Of a DNA stretch of 17,539 bases, positions 1 to 6,252 are shown in pieces. A program made the position numbers and the translations under genes. The stretch is from positions 1 through 17,539 of the forward strand of contig PFKL01000172.1 of assembly GCA_002784245.1 (NCBI GenBank). Direction: 5' to 3'. The first letter of the stretch is position 1; each line of letters begins with the position of its first letter. This stretch comes from Comamonadaceae bacterium CG_4_10_14_3_um_filter_60_75 (lineage in GTDB: Bacteria > Pseudomonadota > Gammaproteobacteria > Burkholderiales > Burkholderiaceae_C). The notes under the pieces were generated by a model. The model did no database searches and was not told the DNA's origin. It worked only from the letters and a program-made list of their open reading frames with translations.

Positions 1-140
1 GCCAGCACCCCCATCAGCGGTACGAGGTCCTCGCGCTGGTCGCTTTGCAGTCGGCGCGAGGCCGCTACCAGCGTCACGGCAGAAGCCGCCCAAAAAGTCG
101 CCCCGACGGCCGGGGAAAACAACGCGTCTGCCATGTGCAT
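1..140 (-). CDS. cbiM: CbiM-type cobalt/nickel ECF transporter permease, N-terminal fragment
   Basis: Only the first 46 codons are in the window; the gene runs off the left edge. The peptide starts MHMADALFSPAVGATFW and continues to VPLMGVL. This is the typical opening of the substrate-capturing membrane subunit (CbiM/NikM) of energy-coupling-factor importers for Co2+ or Ni2+. In structurally studied members the N-terminal Met-His-x segment tucks into the protein and His2 helps bind the metal; that His2 is present here. A hydrophobic segment follows at about residues 9-27. The ATG at 138-140 is preceded by a GAGAG Shine-Dalgarno-like stretch. The gene lies 87 bases downstream of the Rieske gene on the same strand. 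Cobalt and nickel cannot be told apart from this fragment, and no cobalamin riboswitch fits in the short gap upstream. Confidence 0.8.
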   Translation of the reverse strand, partial: MHMADALFSPAVGATFWAASAVTLVAASRRLQSDQREDLVPLMGVL

Positions 141-227
141 CGGGGACTCTCTTTCAGTGTGACGATTTTTTTTATTGTATGAACGTCAAACTGACCCTTT
201 TCTGACAATGGCTCAACGCGCGGTGAC

Positions 228-776
228 TCAAGCGTCTTCGCCGATCACCAACTGCTGGTCTGAAGCGAAGCGGTAGGCCGGAATCACCAGATTGGCCGGC
301 GCCGGGCCGTCGTCAAACACCCGCCCGGCCAGGTCGTATTGCGAGGCGTGGCAGGGGCAGATAAAACCCTTGCCTTCGCTGAGGTAGGGTATGCAGCCTT
401 GGTGCGTGCACAAACCCATTGCAACAAAAATCTCCGGCCTGATCGAGCGGTGCGGATTGCGACACGTGGCCGGTTGCACCGACTCCTTGGACTCAGCGTC
501 GGTCAATTCGATGGCCGTTTTTTTGGACAAGGTGGCCAGGTCGGCGGCGCTGCGGCGCAACACCCAGACGGGTTTGTCCTGCCAGTTGAGCGTCAGCAGT
601 TTGCCCTCGGGTAGCGTCGACAAGTCTACCGGCAAGGGATCGCCCTGGGGGTACGGCTTGTCGCCTTTCCACGGCCAAATAGAGATTCTGATGGCGGCTG
701 AGGCAGCGGCAGTGGCTGCGCTCAGTACAGCCGCCACAAGGGCGCGGCGCTGTTTTGAAAGATGTCCTGGCTTCAT
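228..776 (-). CDS. petA: Rieske 2Fe-2S protein, ubiquinol-cytochrome c reductase type (orphan)
   Basis: A 182-residue protein resembling the iron-sulfur subunit (UcrI/PetA) of the cytochrome bc1 complex, which passes electrons from ubiquinol to cytochrome c1 on the periplasmic side. Both cluster-binding boxes are present: CTHQGC at residues 123-128 and CPCHAS at 140-145, giving two Cys and two His ligands plus the disulfide Cys pair. CRNPHRS (105-111) just before box 1 is typical of the proteobacterial subunit. The N-terminus has a twin arginine (R10-R11) followed by an Ala-rich hydrophobic stretch to about residue 33, as expected for a Tat-targeted membrane anchor. The start at 776 is chosen because AGGAG lies seven bases upstream; an in-frame ATG further upstream would add 19 unlikely residues. 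No petB or petC adjoins it: the next gene downstream is cbiM and purU diverges upstream. It may be a second copy, or the subunit of a dispersed complex. Confidence 0.85.
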   Translation of the reverse strand: MKPGHLSKQRRALVAAVLSAATAAASAAIRISIWPWKGDKPYPQGDPLPVDLSTLPEGKLLTLNWQDKPVWVLRRSAADLATLSKKTAIELTDAESKESVQPATCRNPHRSIRPEIFVAMGLCTHQGCIPYLSEGKGFICPCHASQYDLAGRVFDDGPAPANLVIPAYRFASDQQLVIGEDA

Positions 777-859
777 CTCGTGGTCTCCTGTCATCGGCAA
801 AAAAAATCGGGGTTGCACTTTGCAAAGGGACACAGTTTAGCCAGCGACAATAGCTCACC

Positions 860-1708
860 ATGAATCCTGTTTACACCCTCACCTTGTCATGCCCGGACCG
901 CCTGGGCCTGGTCCACGCGCTGTCAGGCTTTTTGCTCGAGCGCAGTGGCAACATTGAAGAAGCCGCCCAGTACAACGACGCCAGCACCGGCCTGTTTTTC
1001 ATGCGCGTGCAGTTTGCTTGTTCCAAGCTGGGTTTTGACGAGCTCAAGAGCCAACTGTCCGACTTTGCCGCACCGTACCAAATGCAATGGCATCTGCGTG
1101 CGCAGGCGCAACCGATGCGCACCGTGATTCTGGTCAGCAAAGAAGGCCATTGCCTTAACGACTTGCTGTTTCGCTGGAAAAGCGGCCTGCTGCCGCTGGA
1201 CATTCGCGCCATCATCAGCAACCACCGCGACTTTTACCAACTGGCCGCCAGCTACAACGTGCCGTTTCACCATTTGCCGGTCACCGCAGCGACCAAGGCG
1301 CAGGTGGAATCACGACAGATGGAGATCATTGACAGTGAGGGCGCCGAGCTGGTGGTGCTGGCGCGCTACATGCAGATTCTCAGCAACGACCTGTGCCAGA
1401 AACTGTCGGGGCGCGCCATCAACATTCACCATTCATTCTTGCCCAGCTTCAAGGGTGCCAAACCCTATTACCAGGCGCATGACCGTGGCGTGAAGCTGAT
1501 TGGCGCCACCGCCCACTACGTCACCGCCGACCTGGACGAAGGCCCCATCATCGAGCAAGACGTGGCACGCGTTGACCACAGCAAAACAGTCGAGGATTTA
1601 ACCGCCCTGGGTCGTGATACCGAAAGCCAGGTGCTGGCGCGTGCCGTCAAATGGCACAGCGAACACCGCGTGCTGATCAACGGCCACAAAACGGTGATTT
1701 TCAAGTAG
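860..1708 (+). CDS. purU: Formyltetrahydrofolate deformylase
   Basis: A 282-residue protein that hydrolyses 10-formyltetrahydrofolate to formate and tetrahydrofolate. It balances one-carbon pools and supplies formate for purine synthesis. An ACT domain occupies about residues 1-80 (opening with YTLTLSCPDRLGLVHA), the usual glycine/methionine-sensing module of PurU. The formyltransferase-fold catalytic domain follows at about 86-282. The catalytic set is visible: N188 and H190 in RAINIHHSFLP and D226 in LDEGPII, with the same spacing as Asn106/His108/Asp144 of GAR transformylase. Length matches the family (about 280). The ATG at 860 has no strong Shine-Dalgarno. It diverges from the Rieske gene across 83 bases and ends three bases before the psd stop codon. 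Confidence 0.95.
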   Translation: MNPVYTLTLSCPDRLGLVHALSGFLLERSGNIEEAAQYNDASTGLFFMRVQFACSKLGFDELKSQLSDFAAPYQMQWHLRAQAQPMRTVILVSKEGHCLNDLLFRWKSGLLPLDIRAIISNHRDFYQLAASYNVPFHHLPVTAATKAQVESRQMEIIDSEGAELVVLARYMQILSNDLCQKLSGRAINIHHSFLPSFKGAKPYYQAHDRGVKLIGATAHYVTADLDEGPIIEQDVARVDHSKTVEDLTALGRDTESQVLARAVKWHSEHRVLINGHKTVIFK

Positions 1709-1711
1709 ACA

Positions 1712-2557
1712 TCAAGAGACCATGGGTTCGCCCAGGCGAACCGCAGCGCCGGGTTGCCACGCCGGGTTGAACTGCAGCGGCGCCCTGGGAAACAGCATTA
1801 CCACAGTGGAGCCCAACAGAAAGCGTCCCATCTCGTCACCCTGTTTGAATTCAATGCACTTTTTTTCATAGCACACATCAAACAGCCTGCCAGCGCGTGG
1901 GTTGTTAACAATGCCATGCCAGGTGGTCGCCATGCTGCCGACGATGGTGGCGCCCACCAGCACCAGCACAAACGTCCCTGCGCCGCGGGGACGCTCGAAG
2001 ACGCAGACCAATCGTTCATTGCGGGCAAACAGCCCCGGCACGCCGCGCGCCGTGGTGGGGTTCACCGAAAAAAGATCGCCCGGCACATAAATCATGCGCG
2101 TGAGACGCCCGGCGCACGGCATGTGAATGCGGTGGTAATCACGCGGGCTAAGATAGAGCGTGGCGAAATGACCGTTATCAAATTGCGCGGCCAAAGTGGC
2201 ATCGCCCCCCACCAACGCGATACTGCTGTAGTGGTGGCCCTTGGCCTGGAAAATCTGCTGGCCTTCAATCCGGCCAAACTGGCTGATGGCACCGTCGACC
2301 GGGCAAATCAGGTCAGCCTGCGCCAGCGGCCGCGCACCATTCTGCAAGGCCCGGGTAAAAAAATCGTTGAAAGTGGCATAGCGGGTGATGTCCGGGATGG
2401 CCGCCTCCGCCATATTGACCCGGTAGCGCTGCACAAACCAGGCGATCAGGCGGGTGGTGAGCGCGCCGCCGCGCGCGCGCGCGATCCGCCCGGCCAGCAA
2501 CGTGAGTGCTTGTTTGGGCATCAGGTATTGCGGCAGGACCGCGAGTTGATCAGACAT
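1712..2557 (-). CDS. psd: Phosphatidylserine decarboxylase proenzyme
   Basis: A 281-residue inner-membrane-associated enzyme that converts phosphatidylserine to phosphatidylethanolamine. The proenzyme cleaves itself at an LGST motif (residues 248-251). Ser250 becomes the pyruvoyl group of the small alpha chain, leaving a large beta chain of about 249 residues. The Asp and His partners of the self-cleavage triad are present: D88 in CPVDGA and H145 in YHRIHMP. The start at MSDQLAVLPQYLMPK aligns with the start of E. coli Psd; an upstream in-frame ATG would add 12 residues. No clear Shine-Dalgarno is visible. The gene is divergent from the LysR gene with only 47 bases between starts, and its stop lies three bases from the purU stop. 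Confidence 0.96.
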   Translation of the reverse strand: MSDQLAVLPQYLMPKQALTLLAGRIARARGGALTTRLIAWFVQRYRVNMAEAAIPDITRYATFNDFFTRALQNGARPLAQADLICPVDGAISQFGRIEGQQIFQAKGHHYSSIALVGGDATLAAQFDNGHFATLYLSPRDYHRIHMPCAGRLTRMIYVPGDLFSVNPTTARGVPGLFARNERLVCVFERPRGAGTFVLVLVGATIVGSMATTWHGIVNNPRAGRLFDVCYEKKCIEFKQGDEMGRFLLGSTVVMLFPRAPLQFNPAWQPGAAVRLGEPMVS

Positions 2558-2604
2558 GGTGGGCAGGGATTCTACGCAGTGCTTTTGTCTCACCCGGTGT
2601 CAAA

Positions 2605-3501
2605 ATGAACGTCATGGCCGCCGCACGTATTCCCCCCATTCAATGTTTGCTCACCTTTGAGGCGCTGGCGCGCCTGCGCAGCGTGACGCAGACGTCCGAC
2701 GAACTGTGCGTGACGCCCAGCGCGGTCAGTCACCGCGTCAAACAGCTGGAACAAATCATCGGCACCAAGCTGTTTGGCCGCGCTGATTTTTCCCTCACCA
2801 CCGAAGGCAGTGAGTACCTGGCCCACGTGCGCGAAGGGCTGTCAATGTTGCAGCGCTTTCCCAGCTCGGCCGCCGCCCCCGGCAAACGCAAGCTGCGTCT
2901 GGCCACCACGCCAACGTTTGCGCGCTCGATGCTGATCCCGCGCCTGCGCCAGTTCACCGAGGCTTACCCTGAGATCGACCTGACGCTGCAGATTTCGATT
3001 CCGCTGCTCGACGTGGTGGCCGAAGACGCCGACCTGATGATTCGCTACGGCACCGGCCGCTACGCCGACGTCGAACACATCTGCATTCTCAAGGACGAGG
3101 TCACGCCGCTGGCCAGTCCGGGGTTTGTGCGCGAACACGGTCCTTTTGAAGTGGCACAAGACCTTGACGGCGAGGCGCTGCTGCGCAGCCCACTGGAGCC
3201 CTGGCGCACCTGGTTTGCCGCCAACCACCTCGACTGGCCCGAGCCGGGGGATGGCTCCCAATTCAACGACGTCGGCCTGATGTGTGACGGCGCTGCCGCT
3301 GGCATGGGTATCGCGCTGATCCGGATGAAACTGGCTGTGCCCTGGCTGGAAAACGGTTCACTGGTGCGCCTGGGCACCAGTGACACGTTTACCAGCAACA
3401 TCCCCAGCCCCCATTCGCACTACCTGTGCTGGCGCACCGGCATGATGGAACGCTGGGAATGCGTCGCCTTTGTCGACTGGCTGAAACAAAGCGCATCCTA
3501 G
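2605..3501 (+). CDS. LysR-family transcriptional regulator (GcvA-like)
   Basis: A 298-residue DNA-binding protein. The winged helix-turn-helix lies at about residues 10-68, with the recognition helix TPSAVSHRVKQLE (37-49) and the wing LFGRADFSLTTEGSEYL. A periplasmic-binding-protein-like effector domain follows at about 95-295 (KLRLATTPTFARSMLIPRL, then DADLMIRYG). Helix and effector-domain style resemble the GcvA/AmpR branch. Start choice is uncertain: ATG at 2605 or at 2614 (three residues shorter), neither with a good Shine-Dalgarno. It is divergent from psd and lies on the same strand as glcD, 166 bases upstream of it. Control of psd, glcD-lrgAB or itself are all possible; the target cannot be read from sequence. 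Confidence 0.9.
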   Translation: MNVMAAARIPPIQCLLTFEALARLRSVTQTSDELCVTPSAVSHRVKQLEQIIGTKLFGRADFSLTTEGSEYLAHVREGLSMLQRFPSSAAAPGKRKLRLATTPTFARSMLIPRLRQFTEAYPEIDLTLQISIPLLDVVAEDADLMIRYGTGRYADVEHICILKDEVTPLASPGFVREHGPFEVAQDLDGEALLRSPLEPWRTWFAANHLDWPEPGDGSQFNDVGLMCDGAAAGMGIALIRMKLAVPWLENGSLVRLGTSDTFTSNIPSPHSHYLCWRTGMMERWECVAFVDWLKQSAS

Positions 3502-3599
3502 AAATTTGCAAGAAATCAGGCTCCAGCCCTTGCTGAACAAGCGCAAGCAGCTATATTGTTTGTAACAACCCTGGATTTCAAACGTCTTTCAAAATTTGC
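3502..3599. repeat. Intergenic repeat-like element, Comamonadaceae style
   Basis: The gap between the LysR gene and glcD contains a stretch (about 3513-3560) with GGCTCCAGCCCTTGCTGA followed by AAGCGCAAGCAGCTAT. It resembles short dispersed intergenic repeats I remember from Comamonadaceae genomes. It contains a small inverted repeat, CTTGC/GCAAG, and just downstream TTGTT/AACAA. The 8-mer AAATTTGC occurs on both sides (3502-3509 and 3592-3599), which could be a target duplication or chance in an AT-richer stretch. Only one copy is present in this window, so repeat status is from memory, not shown here. Confidence 0.4.
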
Positions 3600-3667
3600 T
3601 CACAACACCGGTCTGCGCTTGCCCGTACAGTGTTCACTCTGATTTTTCGTTTGCACAAGGACTCATC

Positions 3668-5170
3668 ATGAACGCCCCATTGCCCCACACCGCCGCCGAT
3701 TTGCTCTCACACACCGAGCGTCAAGCGCAGGTGATTCAGGCGCTGCAAGCCAGGTGTCCGGCGCATATTTTTTTGTGGAACAGTGAAGACACCACACCCT
3801 ACGAGTGCGACGGCCTGACCGCGTACCGCCAGCGCCCGCTGGCAGTTGCCCTGCCTGAAGATGAAGCGCAACTGCAGGCGGTGCTGCAAACCTGCCATGC
3901 AATGGACGTGCCGGTGGTGGCGCGCGGCGCGGGCACCGGCTTGTCGGGTGGCGCCTTGCCACACGCGCGCGGCGTGACCCTGTCGCTGGCGCGCTTTAAC
4001 AAAATACTCAAGGTCGACGCGCTGTCGCGCACAGCGGTCGTGCAATCTGGCGTGCGCAATCTGGCCATCAGCGAGGCCGCTGCACCGCTGGGTCTGTATT
4101 ACGCGCCGGACCCGAGCAGCCAGATTGCCTGCACCATTGGCGGCAACGTGTCAGAGAACTCGGGCGGCGTGCACTGCCTGAAATACGGCCTGACGCTGCA
4201 CAACATCCTCAAGATCAGGGGTTTCACCATGGCGGGCGAGCCGGTCACTTTTGGCTCGGACGCGCTCGACGCGCCCGGCTACGACCTGCTCAGCGTCGTC
4301 ATTGGCAGCGAAGGCATGCTTGCCGTCGTCACAGAAGTCACCGTCAAGCTGATCCCCAAACCGATGCTGGCGCGCTGCATCATGGCCAGCTTTGACAACA
4401 TCCCGCAAGCGGGTGACGCGGTGGCTGCGGTGATCGCTGCGGGCATCATCCCGGCCGGGCTGGAGATGATGGACAAGCCCATGACCGCAGCGGTGGAAGA
4501 CTATGTCCACGCCGGTTACGACCTCGACGCCGCGGCCATCCTGCTCTGCGAGAGCGACGGTACGCCGGAAGAAGTTGAAGAAGAAATTGGCCGCATGAGC
4601 GAGGTTCTGCGAGCGGCAGGCGCTACCAAAATTGCAGTCAGCCGGAACGAGCAGGAGCGCATGACGTTCTGGAGCGGGCGCAAGAACGCGTTCCCCGCCA
4701 GTGGCCGGATCAGCCCGGACTACATGTGCATGGACTCGACCATCCCGCGCAAGCGTGTGGCCGACATTTTGCTGGCCATCGCCGAGATGGAAAAGAAATA
4801 CGCGCTGCGCTGCGCCAACGTTTTTCACGCCGGTGACGGCAACCTGCATCCGTTGATTCTGTTTGACGCCAACGCGGCCGACCAGTTGCACCGTGCCGAG
4901 TTGTTTGGAGCAGAGATTCTGGAAACCAGCGTCGCCATGGGCGGCACAGTGACCGGCGAGCACGGTGTCGGCGTGGAGAAGCTCAACAGCATGTGCGTGC
5001 AGTTCAACGCGGCGGAGAACGAACAGTTCTTTGGCGTCAAGCGTGCGTTTGACCCACGCCAGTTGCTCAACCCGGGCAAGGTGATCCCGACGCTACAGCG
5101 CTGCGCCGAATACGGCCGCATGCTGGTGCGCGGCGGCAAGCTGAGCCATCCCGATTTGCCCCGTTTTTAA
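3668..5170 (+). CDS. glcD: Glycolate oxidase/dehydrogenase FAD subunit GlcD
   Basis: A 500-residue flavoprotein oxidising glycolate (possibly also D-lactate) to the 2-oxo acid. The FAD-binding PCMH domain spans about residues 50-230, with RGAGTGLSGGALP (86-98) and APDPSSQIACTIGGN (146-160). The FAD-oxidase C-terminal domain spans about 235-475, with HAGDGNLHPLILFDAN (387-402) and GEHGVGVEKL (430-439). Stretches such as YECDGL, GGVHCLKYGLT and the PTLQRCAEYG ending match E. coli GlcD (499 aa) as I remember it, so glycolate is favoured over generic D-lactate. The start at 3668 has AAGGA eight bases upstream; an in-frame start 24 codons earlier lacks one. GlcE and GlcF, needed in E. coli, are not adjacent. 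lrgA follows after nine bases, so the two are almost certainly co-transcribed. Confidence 0.92.
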   Translation: MNAPLPHTAADLLSHTERQAQVIQALQARCPAHIFLWNSEDTTPYECDGLTAYRQRPLAVALPEDEAQLQAVLQTCHAMDVPVVARGAGTGLSGGALPHARGVTLSLARFNKILKVDALSRTAVVQSGVRNLAISEAAAPLGLYYAPDPSSQIACTIGGNVSENSGGVHCLKYGLTLHNILKIRGFTMAGEPVTFGSDALDAPGYDLLSVVIGSEGMLAVVTEVTVKLIPKPMLARCIMASFDNIPQAGDAVAAVIAAGIIPAGLEMMDKPMTAAVEDYVHAGYDLDAAAILLCESDGTPEEVEEEIGRMSEVLRAAGATKIAVSRNEQERMTFWSGRKNAFPASGRISPDYMCMDSTIPRKRVADILLAIAEMEKKYALRCANVFHAGDGNLHPLILFDANAADQLHRAELFGAEILETSVAMGGTVTGEHGVGVEKLNSMCVQFNAAENEQFFGVKRAFDPRQLLNPGKVIPTLQRCAEYGRMLVRGGKLSHPDLPRF

Positions 5171-5179
5171 TAGCTGATC

Positions 5180-5527
5180 ATGCAAGGTTTACAAGGGCTG
5201 ACGTGGCTTTTGGCTATGCAGTCGCTGGGCGAAATCCTGTCGCGCGCGCTGGCGCTGCCGGTGCCCGGGCCGGTGCTGGGCATGCTGCTGCTGTTGCTGG
5301 CGTTGCGCTGGCCTTCAGTGCGCCAACCGGTGGCGGCGTGCGCTACGTTTTTGCTGTCGCATCTGTCCTTGCTGTTTGTGCCGGTGGGTGTGGGCGTGAT
5401 GACGCACCTGGGCTTGCTCGGGCAATACGGCTTGCGCATGCTGGTGGTCATCGTGCTGTCGACCTGGCTCGGCTTGGCTGTGACCGCGCTGACGCTGCGG
5501 TATTTGAGCCGGGGCAGCAATGCCTAA
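5180..5527 (+). CDS. lrgA: LrgA/CidA-family membrane protein
   Basis: A 115-residue hydrophobic protein with about four predicted membrane segments (roughly residues 8-24, 27-44, 54-76 and 85-108). The family hallmarks are present: PVPGPVLGMLLLLL (27-40) and LSLLFVPVGVGVM (62-74). LrgA was first described as a holin-like modulator of murein hydrolase activity in Staphylococcus. Homologues work with LrgB as small-organic-acid carriers: the B. subtilis pair moves pyruvate, and the plant LrgA-LrgB fusion PLGG1 moves glycolate and glycerate. It starts nine bases after the glcD stop and overlaps lrgB by eight bases, so translation is likely coupled. The context favours a transport role over cell lysis. 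Confidence 0.88.
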   Translation: MQGLQGLTWLLAMQSLGEILSRALALPVPGPVLGMLLLLLALRWPSVRQPVAACATFLLSHLSLLFVPVGVGVMTHLGLLGQYGLRMLVVIVLSTWLGLAVTALTLRYLSRGSNA

Positions 5528-6245
5528 GTTTGTCGAACTCTGGATTTACCTCTCAGCCACGCCGCTCTTTGGCCTGACGGCCACACTGGTGGTGTACGTG
5601 CTCGCGCAGGCCGTCTATGCCCGTCTCGGGCAAGCCGCCTGGGCCAATCCGGTGCTGTGGTCGGTGGCGACGCTGGCGACACTGCTCACGCTTGGTGGCG
5701 TGGACTACCCCACCTATTTTGCTGGGGCGCAGTTCATCCACTTTTTGCTTGGCCCGGCGGTGGTGGCGCTGGCCTGGCCTTTGTGGGAGCGTCGCCACGA
5801 ATTGCTGGGACGCTGGCACGCCTTGCTATTGGCTGCACTGGCCGGTGGCTTTGTCGCCAGCGCCAGCGCCCTGCTGATGGGCTGGTCGCTGGGCTTGCCG
5901 CACGACGTGGTGCTGTCACTGGCGCCCAAATCGGTCACCGCGCCGGTGGCGATGGGCATTGCCGAGCGCATCGGCGGCATTCCGGCGCTGGCAGCGGTGT
6001 TTGCGGTGGTGACAGGCATGGTCGGCGCATTGAGCGGCAAGGCCTTGTTTGCCCTGCTGCGCATTGACACCAGCGCAGCGGGTTGGATGGCGCGTGGCTT
6101 CGCCATGGGCACCGCCGCACATGGCATCGGCGCAGCGCGTGCCCTGCAGGTCAACGCCGACGCAGGCGCCTACGCCGGGCTGGCGCTGGGCGTGCAGGTG
6201 ATGCTGGCGGCGCTGCTGATTCCGCTTGCCTTACGCTGGTTTTAG
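5520..6245 (+). CDS. lrgB: LrgB-family membrane protein (partner of LrgA)
   Basis: A 241-residue integral membrane protein, the usual length for the family, with six to seven hydrophobic segments. Characteristic motifs are LAPKSVTAPVAMGIAERIGG (133-152) and GTAAHGIGAARAL (197-209), the conserved core of LrgB/CidB/YohK proteins. Its ATG lies inside the last codons of lrgA (eight-base overlap). The glcD-lrgA-lrgB arrangement places a two-part carrier of the PLGG1 type directly behind a glycolate dehydrogenase subunit. I infer that the pair imports or exports glycolate, glycerate or a related 2-hydroxy acid; the older autolysis-control role is the alternative. The gene ends seven bases from the stop codon of convergent ptsI. 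Confidence 0.9.
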   Translation: MPKFVELWIYLSATPLFGLTATLVVYVLAQAVYARLGQAAWANPVLWSVATLATLLTLGGVDYPTYFAGAQFIHFLLGPAVVALAWPLWERRHELLGRWHALLLAALAGGFVASASALLMGWSLGLPHDVVLSLAPKSVTAPVAMGIAERIGGIPALAAVFAVVTGMVGALSGKALFALLRIDTSAAGWMARGFAMGTAAHGIGAARALQVNADAGAYAGLALGVQVMLAALLIPLALRWF

Positions 6246-6252
6246 GAGGCGA

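Noticed and set aside
141..227. A cobalamin riboswitch or clear promoter upstream of cbiM
   Set aside because: The 87-base gap is too short for a cobalamin riboswitch, and the TACAAT at 174-179 has no matching -35.
2470..2483. A 14-base alternating CG run inside psd as a Z-DNA element
   Set aside because: It encodes Arg/Ala codons of a conserved N-terminal region (RIARARG); GC-rich codon use explains it.
1754..2608. A 284-codon plus-strand frame opposite psd
   Set aside because: Exactly antisense to a clear psd with catalytic motifs; its protein is low-complexity with no family features.
4151..4963. A 270-codon minus-strand frame inside glcD
   Set aside because: Antisense shadow of a well-conserved GlcD domain region; no ribosome binding site or motif.
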